The notes under the pieces are model-generated. The model ran no database searches and was not told the origin of the DNA. It worked only from the letters and a program-made list of their open reading frames with translations. From Caryophanales bacterium (GTDB lineage: Bacteria; Bacillota; Bacilli; Bacillales; Bacillaceae_J): a stretch of DNA of 57,746 nucleotides. The stretch spans positions 1 through 57,746 of the forward strand of contig DULJ01000076.1 of the NCBI GenBank assembly GCA_012840465.1, in the 5' to 3' direction. Of this stretch, positions 50,187 through 57,746 are shown piece by piece. The translations under genes were made by a program, and so were the position numbers. How positions within the stretch are numbered: position 1 is the stretch's first letter; each line of letters starts with the position of its first letter.

Positions 50187-53100
50187 ATGTTAGAAATTAA
50201 TCGTTTAGCAGCACTATACTTAGACTTACAAGAAAAAGGGGACAATGACAATGCTGAAAAAGTGAAGCAGCTTGTCGAAAAACTAAAAAGCAAAGAATTT
50301 ATGATCGCATTTTGCGGGCATTTTTCTGCAGGAAAATCGACGATGATGAACCACTTTATGGGAAAGGAAGTTTTACCATCCAGTCCAATTCCTACAAGTG
50401 CGAATCTCGTAAAAATAAAAAAAGGAAAAAGCTATGCAAGGGTTTATTACAAAGAAGCCGATCCCGTCGAATTTCCGGCTCCATATGATTTTGAAGTAGT
50501 TAAAAACTTTGCAAAAGATGGCGAAAATATCATTTCTATTGAAATTAGCGATGAAGATATAAGTCTACCAGAAGGTGTTGCCATTATGGATACACCTGGA
50601 ATTGATTCAACAGATGATGCCCATCGAATCTCGACTGAATCTGCACTACATTTAGCCGATATTGTTCTTTATGTAATGGATTACAACCATGTTCAATCGG
50701 AGCTGAATTTCTCGTTTACAAAAACGTTAAAAGACCGTGAAAAACCAGTTTATCTTGTAATCAACATGATCGATAAACATAACGAGGAAGAGTTAAGCTT
50801 TGAATCGTACAAGACTAGTGTAATTGAGTCGTTCAAAAGCTGGGGCGTCAATATCGATGGTTTATTTTTTACATCACTAAAAGACTTGAATCATCCGTTA
50901 AATGAATATAGCAAGTTGAACCAATTTTTGAAAAAACAGATTAATAATAAAGAAGAACTTTTGCTTAAAAGTGCAATCAATTCAGCCAAACCGTTGATTG
51001 AAGACCACATGCAATATTTTGATAATGAGCATGATGATGCGCGGCATGAATTAGAAACCCAACTTGAGGATTTACCTGAAAATGAAAGAAAGCGGGTTCT
51101 TCAAGAGGTTACCGATTTAGAAGAACGTCAAACATCATTACAGGCTAAAAAAGATAATCTTGAAGAGCAATATGACGAGGAAATTAAAAAAATTCTTGAT
51201 AATGCCTATTTAATGCCAGCAGCAACAAGGGAGCTTGCCCATTCCTTTATAGAGGCTTGTCAGCCAGATTTTAAAATTGGATTTCTTTTCTCGAAAAAGA
51301 AAACAGAAGAGGAAAAAACAACAAGATTAAATGCCTTTTACGATAGTTTTAAAAAGCAGGTAGAGGCGCAGCTTGATTGGCATATTAAAGACTTTTTGGT
51401 TAAATTTTTCAAGCAGAATGAAATAGATAATGAGGATTTCATAAATAGCATTTTTGAAGAAGTAACAGTTGAGTTTGACCATCAACTTTTGGAAGAATTG
51501 GTCAAAAAAGGCGCAGGTTTAACAGGGGAGTACATTTTAAATTATACAAACGATGTATCAAATGAATTAAAACGACTTTATAAAAATCGGGCTGTAGAAA
51601 AGTTCGAAGAAGGTAAGGGCTTCATTTATTCGATTATCGATCGTGAACTTTCAGAGGTAGAAGCCAACTTGGCGAATTTCACGCAATATAAACATGCTGT
51701 CGATGGATTAAAAATGCTTCAACAGGAAAGAAATAGCGTTGAAATCAAATTATCGGAGCTATTATCTGAAAATTTACAGCCTACTGTTCTTGAATCTACT
51801 AACAATTGGTTGAACCAGTTTAAGGGAACTACGCCATCGATAGAAATTAAGAAAATGGAAATGGCGGAACATAAAGACGAGAACGAGGTTACTAATCAGT
51901 CTGCAGATCAAGGAGCTGACAATGTTTTAGTGAGTGACCTTGACTCGGATCTTATTCAATCTGTTGATAGCTTCAATGTCAAAGAGCGTTTAGGAGAAAC
52001 AGTTGTAAAATTAAAAACAGCCATTGGATCATTAAACGGAATTAAAGGTATTCACACCCTTGCAAGTGATATGGCAGCAAAAGCAAATAGATTGAATGAC
52101 AATCGTTTTACCATTGCATTATTTGGAGCATTTAGTGCTGGTAAATCATCATTTGCGAATGCTTTAATTGGTGACAAACTGCTTCCTGTTTCACCAAATC
52201 CAACTACGGCGACAATCAATAAAATATTGCCATCCAGTGCTGAACACCCACACGGGACTGTTTTAGTTAAAGTTAAAACGGAAGAACAAATTTTTAAAGA
52301 TGTTGAACAATCATTAGCATTGTTTCAAAAGAAATGTGCCTCTATGGAAGATGCCTTGGCGGTTATTAACTCGTTATCATACGAAGGGAATGATCCAAAG
52401 GAAAAACCGCATTATTCGTTTCTGAAGGCCGTTCATATCGGCTATGATTTCATCGCTCCTCATTTAGGGGAAGTGTTAACTGTAGATTTAAAGGCATTTG
52501 AAGATTATGTAGCCAAAGAGGAAAAGTCTTGTTTTGTGGAATGGATTGAGCTTTATTATGATTGTCCGTTAACAGAGCAAGGAATCACCTTGGTAGATAC
52601 GCCAGGAGCTGACTCTATTAATGCTAGACATACAGGAGTTGCTTTTGAATATATCAAAAACGCAGATGCAATTTTGTTTGTAACCTATTATAATCATGCC
52701 TTTTCAAGAGCAGATCGGGAGTTCTTAATTCAACTTGGACGTGTGAAAGAAGCATTCGAAATGGACAAGATGTTCTTTATCGTCAATGCGGCCGATCTTG
52801 CAAAATCTGAAGAAGAATTAAAATTGGTTGTTGATTATGTAGGGGACGAGCTTAAGAAATTTGGAATTCGCTTCCCGCGAATCTATCCGTTATCAAGTAA
52901 GATGGCGTTAGAGGAGAAGCTGCAAACAAGAGAAGGAAAGTCTGTTGCAAGTGAATCTAGAATTGCGGCATTTGAACAAGCATTTTATTCGTTTATTATG
53001 AACGATTTAGTCCAAATATCCATTCAAACGGCATATGAGGATTTAAAACGATCTGTAGCCGCGCTTCAAAATATTATTACAACAGCTAAGGAAAGCGATG

Positions 53101-53861
53101 ATGTAAAGCAACAAAAACGTCAAAATGCAGAGCAAGCTAAACAGCTAATCCATGATAAACTACAAGCAAAGGAATTTAAGGTAGAAGAAAGATCGTTAGC
53201 ACAAGAAGTCGAAGAATTACTATTTTACGTGGCCCAGCGTGTCTTTTTCCGCTTTAGTGACTTTTACAATGAAGCTTTTAACCCTTCATCATTACGAGAT
53301 GATGGTCGTGATTTGAAAAAGGCGATTCAAAGCTGTTTAGATGAGTTACTAGTGAATATTGGTTTCGATTTGTCCCAGGAATTACGAGCTACGTCATTAC
53401 GTATTGAAAACCATATTAACAAATTATTGAAAGAAGTACATTATAGTGTGGAAGGTATGATTGACGAACTTCATCCAATTCCTTTATTACCTGTTAAAGC
53501 CCGTCAATTCGAGACAATGGATTTTGAAAATGCCCTTGAAAAAATTTCACGGGACCCATTTAACTCGGCTTTATCCATATTTAAAAGTCCAAAATCATTT
53601 TTTGAACAAGGTGGCAAAGGTAAATTAAAGGATGGACTTGAAGAACAGCTTAAGGAGCCAGTTCATTCCTATATTGAAAACCAAACTACTCATTTAAAAG
53701 AGGTTTATCATTCCTATTTACAGTCATCTTTAGAAGCTGTTTTAAAAGAAATCGGTGTTGAAATTGATGACTATTTTGAAGGATATTTTGCAGCTCTGTC
53801 TGAAACAATTGATATTGAAAAACTTGAAAGCGCAAGATCAAAAATTCAATCTATTATTTAA
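50187..53861 (+). CDS. dynA: Dynamin-family GTPase DynA (YpbR)
   Basis: A 1224-residue two-headed bacterial dynamin. GTPase 1: P-loop CGHFSAGKSTMMN, G3 IMDTPGID, G4 VINMIDK. GTPase 2 begins near residue 640: FGAFSAGKSSFANAL, LVDTPGADS, FIVNAADLAKS. Long coiled-coil stalk and paddle regions follow each. B. subtilis DynA has the same fused layout (~1190 residues); it tethers and fuses membranes and protects against pore-forming agents and phage. The final codons ATT-ATT-TAA run into a full copy of the repeat element, which supplies the stop. Confidence 0.96.
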   Translation: MLEINRLAALYLDLQEKGDNDNAEKVKQLVEKLKSKEFMIAFCGHFSAGKSTMMNHFMGKEVLPSSPIPTSANLVKIKKGKSYARVYYKEADPVEFPAPYDFEVVKNFAKDGENIISIEISDEDISLPEGVAIMDTPGIDSTDDAHRISTESALHLADIVLYVMDYNHVQSELNFSFTKTLKDREKPVYLVINMIDKHNEEELSFESYKTSVIESFKSWGVNIDGLFFTSLKDLNHPLNEYSKLNQFLKKQINNKEELLLKSAINSAKPLIEDHMQYFDNEHDDARHELETQLEDLPENERKRVLQEVTDLEERQTSLQAKKDNLEEQYDEEIKKILDNAYLMPAATRELAHSFIEACQPDFKIGFLFSKKKTEEEKTTRLNAFYDSFKKQVEAQLDWHIKDFLVKFFKQNEIDNEDFINSIFEEVTVEFDHQLLEELVKKGAGLTGEYILNYTNDVSNELKRLYKNRAVEKFEEGKGFIYSIIDRELSEVEANLANFTQYKHAVDGLKMLQQERNSVEIKLSELLSENLQPTVLESTNNWLNQFKGTTPSIEIKKMEMAEHKDENEVTNQSADQGADNVLVSDLDSDLIQSVDSFNVKERLGETVVKLKTAIGSLNGIKGIHTLASDMAAKANRLNDNRFTIALFGAFSAGKSSFANALIGDKLLPVSPNPTTATINKILPSSAEHPHGTVLVKVKTEEQIFKDVEQSLALFQKKCASMEDALAVINSLSYEGNDPKEKPHYSFLKAVHIGYDFIAPHLGEVLTVDLKAFEDYVAKEEKSCFVEWIELYYDCPLTEQGITLVDTPGADSINARHTGVAFEYIKNADAILFVTYYNHAFSRADREFLIQLGRVKEAFEMDKMFFIVNAADLAKSEEELKLVVDYVGDELKKFGIRFPRIYPLSSKMALEEKLQTREGKSVASESRIAAFEQAFYSFIMNDLVQISIQTAYEDLKRSVAALQNIITTAKESDDVKQQKRQNAEQAKQLIHDKLQAKEFKVEERSLAQEVEELLFYVAQRVFFRFSDFYNEAFNPSSLRDDGRDLKKAIQSCLDELLVNIGFDLSQELRATSLRIENHINKLLKEVHYSVEGMIDELHPIPLLPVKARQFETMDFENALEKISRDPFNSALSIFKSPKSFFEQGGKGKLKDGLEEQLKEPVHSYIENQTTHLKEVYHSYLQSSLEAVLKEIGVEIDDYFEGYFAALSETIDIEKLESARSKIQSII

Positions 53862-54052
53862 CTTCATTCAGCAGAAGTCTCCCCCTTCCATAAGTGGTGA
53901 GATGAATGCAAATCAGTATTTTAAATTCAGTGGGGGTACAAACCCCTGCTGAATAAAGTTAAAGCCTCCGGCGGATGCCTCAGATTTTCAAAGGTAATTT
54001 TTCGAGCTTGCTCGAAAAAATCTGGGCGCAAATACGCCAAGGCGAATTTGAT
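53857..54052 (+). repeat. Full 196-bp repeat (copy F)
   Basis: Starts TTTAACTTCATTCAGCAGAAGT (its TAA is the dynA stop), has the inverted end CTGCTGAATAAAGTTAAAG at 53946-53964, then a second half with CCTCCGGCGG, a TTCGAGCTTGCTCGAA hairpin and ends CAAATACGCC-AA-GGCGAATTTGAT. Confidence 0.95.
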
Positions 54053-54110
54053 GAAAAGCGCAAGCGCCTTGTTCATCGCCGTACAAACTGGAGGCGCTTG
54101 GAGCTAGACA
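54053..54110 (+). repeat. Short REP-like repeat abutting copy F
   Basis: GAAAAGCGCAAGCGCCTTGTTCATCGCC ... GGCGCTTGGAGCTAGACA, the common short Bacillus intergenic palindrome type. It begins on the base after copy F ends. Confidence 0.75.
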
Positions 54111-54141
54111 ATGGATACACAATCTATTAGGGGGACTGAAT

Positions 54142-54879
54142 ATGGAAATTACTAATAGAGAAGATTTTAAAAACTCCGAGCGTTTTCTTAGCGCATTTAA
54201 TATCATTAATAGTGAAATTGAAAAGATGGTCGATGCACGTGGCCACATTCCTTTTTATCGTCTCGTAGATATGGCAAAGAAAAAAAGTGGTTTAATTATG
54301 ACCTATAAAGACGATCTGAAGGAATTGTCCGAACTTAGAAATGCGATTGTCCATGGACGTCACTATCCGGCGTTCGCTATTGCTGAACCACATCTTTCAG
54401 TCGTTGAACTAGTTGAAAGGATTGCAGCGGAATTAACAAAACCAAAAACGATTATTCCATTTTTTGAAAGAAAGGTTAAAACGTTTCAGAAAACGGACCA
54501 TTTAACCGCCGTTTTAAAAACGATTAAAAAACATGGTTATTCGCAATTCCCTGTTTACGATCATAACAAATTTGTAGGTCTTTTAACGAATCAAGGAATA
54601 ACAATGTGGATTTCTCAGAATATCGAAAAGGTACCAATGGATAACTGTTTAGACGCCTATCTTTCAGATGTATTGTCTTTTGAAAAAATTAAAAGAAACT
54701 ATATTTTTATGAATAAAAATCAAAATATATATGATATCCGTGAAAAGTTTTTAAATCATTTTGATATTTTTGCAACACGACTTGAAGCTGTGTTAATTAC
54801 GGAAAATGGTCATTCTGACGAAGAATTATTGGGACTAGCCACACCTTTTGATATGGTGCGTATCCCGTTTTTGGCATGA
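54142..54879 (+). CDS. CBS-domain-containing protein
   Basis: A 245-residue soluble protein. The first ~95 residues are helical, containing ELRNAIVHGRHYP, a HEPN-like motif. A CBS pair follows: TAVLKTIKKHGYSQFPVYD, HNKFVGLLTNQGITMWIS and a second module ending VLITENGHSDEELLGL. CBS pairs sense adenine nucleotides. GGGGGA precedes the ATG. Flanked by repeats on both sides. Confidence 0.82.
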   Translation: MEITNREDFKNSERFLSAFNIINSEIEKMVDARGHIPFYRLVDMAKKKSGLIMTYKDDLKELSELRNAIVHGRHYPAFAIAEPHLSVVELVERIAAELTKPKTIIPFFERKVKTFQKTDHLTAVLKTIKKHGYSQFPVYDHNKFVGLLTNQGITMWISQNIEKVPMDNCLDAYLSDVLSFEKIKRNYIFMNKNQNIYDIREKFLNHFDIFATRLEAVLITENGHSDEELLGLATPFDMVRIPFLA

Positions 54880-54885
54880 TGATAA

Positions 54886-54937
54886 GAAAGGCGTAAGCGC
54901 ATGTTTAGCGACGTATAAACTAGAGCACATCGACTTG
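54886..54937 (+). repeat. Fragment of the REP-like family
   Basis: GAAAGGCGTAAGCGCATGTTTAGCGACGTATAAACTAGAGCAC and ATCGACTTGAG, related to the 54053 and 47177 elements. Confidence 0.5.
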
Positions 54938-54938
54938 A

Positions 54939-54988
54939 GACAAAGCCAACATTTCTAACGCTATTCCCAGAAATGTTGGCTTTTGTCG
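54939..54988. terminator. Long bidirectional terminator
   Basis: ACAAAGCCAACATTTCT / AGAAATGTTGGCTTTTGT 17-bp stem between convergent genes. Confidence 0.9.
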
Positions 54989-55864
54989 TTAATTAGATAA
55001 TTTTTTATTTAAAAGAACATACAGTGCGGACATATCCTGTTCGCCAAGGTCGTTTTCAATCGCATCCTCCAAAATATTGGTTAGCTGTCCACCAATCGGC
55101 AATTCCATATTGGCTCCACTTGCCATTTCTTCAGCAAGTTTCATATCCTTATGTAAAAGCTTAATTGCAAATCCAGCTTCAAATTGGTCTTTTGCTATAA
55201 AGTTATTGTAATGACGATCATAAATACGGCTTTGAGCATAGCTGTTGTTTAAAATATTAAATAAGAGGTCTAAGTCCACACCCGTTTTTTTACCTAATGT
55301 TACAGCTTCACTAACGGCCTGCGTATGGAAGGCAACCATCAAATTATTAATTAGTTTAACAACTGATCCGCTTCCAGTCTCTCCAATATGATAGCTGTTT
55401 TTACCCATTACATTTAATAAAGGCAGGACCTTTTCATATATCTCCTTTTTACCGCCAACCATGATTGTTAACGTTCCATCCTCTGCTCCGAAATTACCGC
55501 CGCTGATTGGAGCATCTAAAAATTCGATACCCTTTGTTTTGGCGGCATCTGCAATTTTGTTATTTAAGCCTGGAGCAACGGTGCTGTGATCAACTAATAT
55601 AAGTCCTTCATGACCATTTTCAATTAAGCCATCTTCTCCGAAATAAACAGCTTCAACATCTGTGGGTAAAGGTAGACATGTTAAGATCACGTCAAGCTCC
55701 TTTGCCATTTGGGCAACTGACATTCCGCATTTCCCGCCTGCCTGAGTGAAAAGATCTTCTTTTCCTTTGCTGCGGTTTTTGCCAACTACTTCATAATTTG
55801 CTTTTACTAGATTTTTTGCCATTGGTAACCCCATATTCCCAAGGCCGATAAAACCAACTTTCAT
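54989..55864 (-). CDS. NAD(P)-dependent beta-hydroxyacid dehydrogenase
   Basis: A 291-residue enzyme of the 3-hydroxyisobutyrate / tartronate-semialdehyde reductase family. VGFIGLGNMGLPMAKNL is the dinucleotide-binding signature. LDAPISGGNFGAEDGTLTIM is the substrate-binding region and VKLINN holds the catalytic Lys. DHSTVAPG and KDMKLAEEMA are further family motifs. AAAGGAG before the ATG. Exact substrate (3-hydroxyisobutyrate, glyoxylate, succinic semialdehyde) is unknown. Confidence 0.92.
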   Translation of the reverse strand: MKVGFIGLGNMGLPMAKNLVKANYEVVGKNRSKGKEDLFTQAGGKCGMSVAQMAKELDVILTCLPLPTDVEAVYFGEDGLIENGHEGLILVDHSTVAPGLNNKIADAAKTKGIEFLDAPISGGNFGAEDGTLTIMVGGKKEIYEKVLPLLNVMGKNSYHIGETGSGSVVKLINNLMVAFHTQAVSEAVTLGKKTGVDLDLLFNILNNSYAQSRIYDRHYNNFIAKDQFEAGFAIKLLHKDMKLAEEMASGANMELPIGGQLTNILEDAIENDLGEQDMSALYVLLNKKLSN

Positions 55865-55975
55865 AAAAATCGATCTCCTTTGTTATGTAAAAATATTGTC
55901 TAATAATAGTTTTCTCCTTATTATTGAAGAATCCTTTAAATTTTTAAAGGAAGATGAACTTCTTCAGTGAATATT

Positions 55976-56030
55976 AAAAAATCTGGGGTATCCGCCGAAG
56001 GCTTTAACTTTATCCTGAATAAAGTTAAAC
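55976..56030 (-). repeat. Collapsed, inverted fragment of the 196-bp repeat (copy G)
   Basis: On the minus strand it reads TTTAACTTTATTCAG directly joined to GATAAAGTTAAAGCC and then the start of the second half (TTCGGCGGATAC, CCCAGATTTTTT). The first unit has shrunk to its two inverted ends. Confidence 0.7.
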
Positions 56031-56105
56031 TATTTTTGTACTTTTTAGCTTATTCATATAAAATAGATAATAACATAGGAATTTTTAAAAAAGGAGAGAC
56101 TAGCG

Positions 56106-56375
56106 GTGAGTGTACATCATGCGATAAGCAATCATTCAGAAAACCAACATTACATAGTGAAGAGATTTACTGAGTTAGACCAACAAAGAGAATCCTGCAT
56201 AGAAAAAGCAGTTGAATTGTGTAAAAAAAATGAGCCGTTTTCAACAGATGAAATGAACGCCGTTACAAAAGAAATGAATGAACTTGGCAAAAAAGGAATT
56301 GTAACCTCTCTACCTGTTAGAAAGCAGGTTACTGTTGAAATGGTGAAGGAGTATGTTGTTAAAACATCAAAATAA
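56106..56375 (+). CDS. DUF2533 family protein
   Basis: An 89-residue soluble helical protein starting at GTG 56106, with AAGGAGAG seven bases before it. SVHHAISNHSENQHYIVKRF and the later MNELGKKGIVTSLPVRKQVT match the DUF2533 pattern known from Bacillus. Role unknown. It is followed 32 bases later by the sulfurtransferase on the same strand. Confidence 0.82.
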   Translation: MSVHHAISNHSENQHYIVKRFTELDQQRESCIEKAVELCKKNEPFSTDEMNAVTKEMNELGKKGIVTSLPVRKQVTVEMVKEYVVKTSK

Positions 56376-56407
56376 AAAATAGAAAATTGCTAAGGAGAGT
56401 GGAGAAT

Positions 56408-57247
56408 TTGAAAAATATTGTGAATGTAGACTGGCTTTATGAGAATCTTGATAATCCTTCCGTTCGTATTGTTGATTGTCGATTTGTATTAGGAAGCCCA
56501 GCAAAAGGCCTTGACTGTTATGTAAAGGAACACATCTCCGGTGCATTATATTTTGATCTAGAAAAGGATTTGTCTAGCAAGGTTATGGAGCACGGTGGAA
56601 GACACCCTATGCCCGAATTAGACCGAATTATAGACAAGCTTAGTACTGCTGGCATTGATGCTGATACGATAGTGGTTGCTTATGATGATCAAGGTGGCAC
56701 GATGGCGGCACGCTTTTGGTGGCTGCTTAAATATTTAGGACATGAAAAAGTTTATGTATTAGATAGTAGTTTTAGCAAATGGCTGTCAAAAGGATATCCG
56801 GTAAATGATGAAATTCCTTCATCCCCACGCAAAGAATTTCAGGCAAGTATTCAATACGATCTATTAAGCAATGTAGAAGAAGTTAAGCAAAACATTGAAA
56901 CCAAAAAAGCTCATCTCATTGATTCAAGAGCAAAGGATAGATTCGCTGGCGAGAATGAAACAATTGATAAAAAAGCAGGTCATATCCCAGGAGCAGTTAA
57001 TTACTTCTGGAAGGATGTCATTGATGAGCAAAATGAGTGGAAATCGTTAGCCGAGTTAAAAGAACAATTTAAGAAATTAAACAGCGGGGATCAAATCATT
57101 GTATATTGTGGATCAGGAGTATCTGCCTGTCCTAATATTATGGTTTTAAATGAATTAGGATTTAATAATGTAAAACTTTATATGGGAAGCTGGAGCGATT
57201 GGATTACGTATGACGAAAATCCGATTGCTGTAGGTACAGAAGTATAA
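56408..57247 (+). CDS. Two-domain thiosulfate/3-mercaptopyruvate sulfurtransferase
   Basis: A 279-residue protein with two rhodanese domains. The first (IVDCRFVLGSPAKG, YDDQGGTMAARFWW) lacks the active Cys. The second has the catalytic loop YCGSGVSACPNI. CGSGV resembles the 3-mercaptopyruvate type (CG[S/T]G[V/T]). TTG 56408 is the start, behind AAGGAG and GGAG. It moves sulfur from thiosulfate or mercaptopyruvate to acceptors such as cyanide or thiols. Confidence 0.93.
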   Translation: MKNIVNVDWLYENLDNPSVRIVDCRFVLGSPAKGLDCYVKEHISGALYFDLEKDLSSKVMEHGGRHPMPELDRIIDKLSTAGIDADTIVVAYDDQGGTMAARFWWLLKYLGHEKVYVLDSSFSKWLSKGYPVNDEIPSSPRKEFQASIQYDLLSNVEEVKQNIETKKAHLIDSRAKDRFAGENETIDKKAGHIPGAVNYFWKDVIDEQNEWKSLAELKEQFKKLNSGDQIIVYCGSGVSACPNIMVLNELGFNNVKLYMGSWSDWITYDENPIAVGTEV

Positions 57248-57251
57248 TAAT

Positions 57252-57287
57252 AAAAACTCTTATCTGTTTAATGGATAAGAGTTTTGT
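57252..57287 (+). terminator. Terminator of the sulfurtransferase unit
   Basis: AAAACTCTTATC / GATAAGAGTTTT 12-bp stem and T-run. Confidence 0.88.
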
Positions 57288-57288
57288 T

Positions 57289-57620
57289 ATTTTAGAATAT
57301 TTTCTATAAGGAGATTTAACCCGAATTGGAAGAAAAATGACATTGAACATCTTGTTGAAAAGTAGTTTAATATAACTTGTGAGGCACGACAGTGACTTTA
57401 ATCGAACTGAAAAACGTGCTGATAAACGAATCAACCATGAAGAAGTAGCTTGTTACCTGTGTAACCGTAAATAAACTGGAAATAAGTTACTATTGAATGT
57501 GTGATTCAAAAATGTTTTACTAGAATAGTAAGTTTTAAATTAGTTAACAAACTCACTTATGATAGAAAAAAAGAAAACAAGTGAGAAACATTATAAAACC
57601 ACATCAGGAGGAATTCATAC
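57289..57620. other. Intergenic region upstream of a secreted-protein gene
   Basis: About 330 bases. A short open stretch near 57387-57473 encodes ...RADKRINHEEVACYLCNRK with a CxxC pair but lacks an RBS, and may be a relic. The last ~130 bases are very AT-rich and should contain the promoter of the gene at 57621; a clear AGGAGG lies at 57606-57611. Confidence 0.4.
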
Positions 57621-57746
57621 ATGTCTAAACAACCAACAATGAAAAAAGTTCTTAACGTAATGACAACAGCAGCATTAGTAGGTGGCGTAGTAGCACCGAT
57701 CGTAGCACCAATTAGTGCAGATGCAGCAAACACAACAAACTTAGTA
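57621..57746 (+). CDS. Start of a secreted (S-layer-like) protein, 3' partial
   Basis: ATG 57621 follows AGGAGG. The first 42 codons give a basic start (MSKQPTMKKVLN), a hydrophobic core (VMTTAALVGGVVAPIVAPI) and a likely signal-peptidase site at SADAA. The neat signal peptide, strong RBS and AT-rich leader resemble highly expressed S-layer or SLH-type wall proteins, but the mature protein lies outside the window. Confidence 0.8.
   Translation, partial: MSKQPTMKKVLNVMTTAALVGGVVAPIVAPISADAANTTNLV

Noticed and set aside
1..57746. tRNA, rRNA or prophage structural genes
   Set aside because: I looked for tRNA-like arms, rRNA cores and phage modules and saw none in the window; a covariance search would be needed to be certain.

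Overview
The window is about 57.7 kb of low-GC DNA from a spore-forming member of the Bacillaceae. It carries gpsB, ypsA, rlmL, ypvA, ypwA, bpsA-bpsB and dynA in Bacillus subtilis-like neighbourhoods, a cotD-type coat gene and an exosporium-type collagen gene. The gene mix suggests a Neobacillus-like species, but the species itself is inferred. All calls come from reading the sequence; no database search was run.

Layout. 0-6.5 kb is accessory and eroded: the tail of an LXG-type toxin fused in frame to a DUF2750 immunity-like domain, a helix-turn-helix protein followed by an inverted-repeat cluster, a DUF2167 membrane protein, a broken permease, a sporulation-type sensor kinase, two small genes and an ATP-sulfurylase relic. 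6.5-19 kb holds motAB, a tautomerase relic, a formate dehydrogenase with an in-frame TGA that looks like genuine selenocysteine, small DUF genes, the PFL/ACT pair, an ABC ATPase, a DUF1657 / DUF4363 / 2Duf spore-membrane group, an MFS pump, a rhodanese and a guanylate-kinase-like protein.

19-37.7 kb is a spore-surface island. It has a WbsX-type glycan gene and a methyltransferase, two DUF3992 (endospore-appendage, ENA-like) subunits flanking a large BclB-like collagen protein, two DUF4183 proteins, the complete dTDP-L-rhamnose set (rmlACBD), an aminotransferase / acyltransferase / glycosyltransferase group, a second large glycosyltransferase and a cotD-like coat gene. Sigma-K-like -10 boxes (CATANNNTA) precede several of these genes. 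The simplest reading is that mother-cell transcription makes appendage and fibre proteins together with the enzymes that glycosylate them.

37.7-57.7 kb is mostly chromosomal backbone: ypsA-gpsB-rlmL-ypvA-ypwA (with no rnpB in its usual slot), a ba3-type cytochrome oxidase operon with a tiny third subunit, a beta-carbonic anhydrase, a CheX-like protein, the alkylpyrone genes bpsA-bpsB, a Fur-box-controlled 31-residue protein, dynA, a CBS-domain protein, a beta-hydroxyacid dehydrogenase, DUF2533, a 3-mercaptopyruvate-type sulfurtransferase and the start of a secreted protein.

A 195-196 bp structured repeat occurs in three full copies and at least four fragments. Its terminus reads ATTTAAC and provides the TAA stop codon of three different genes. 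Together with five gene relics this shows a genome reshaped by small non-autonomous repeats and deletions. The leads I rate highest are the selenocysteine formate dehydrogenase, the ENA-collagen-glycan island, the stop-codon-donating repeat and the Fur-regulated micro-gene.
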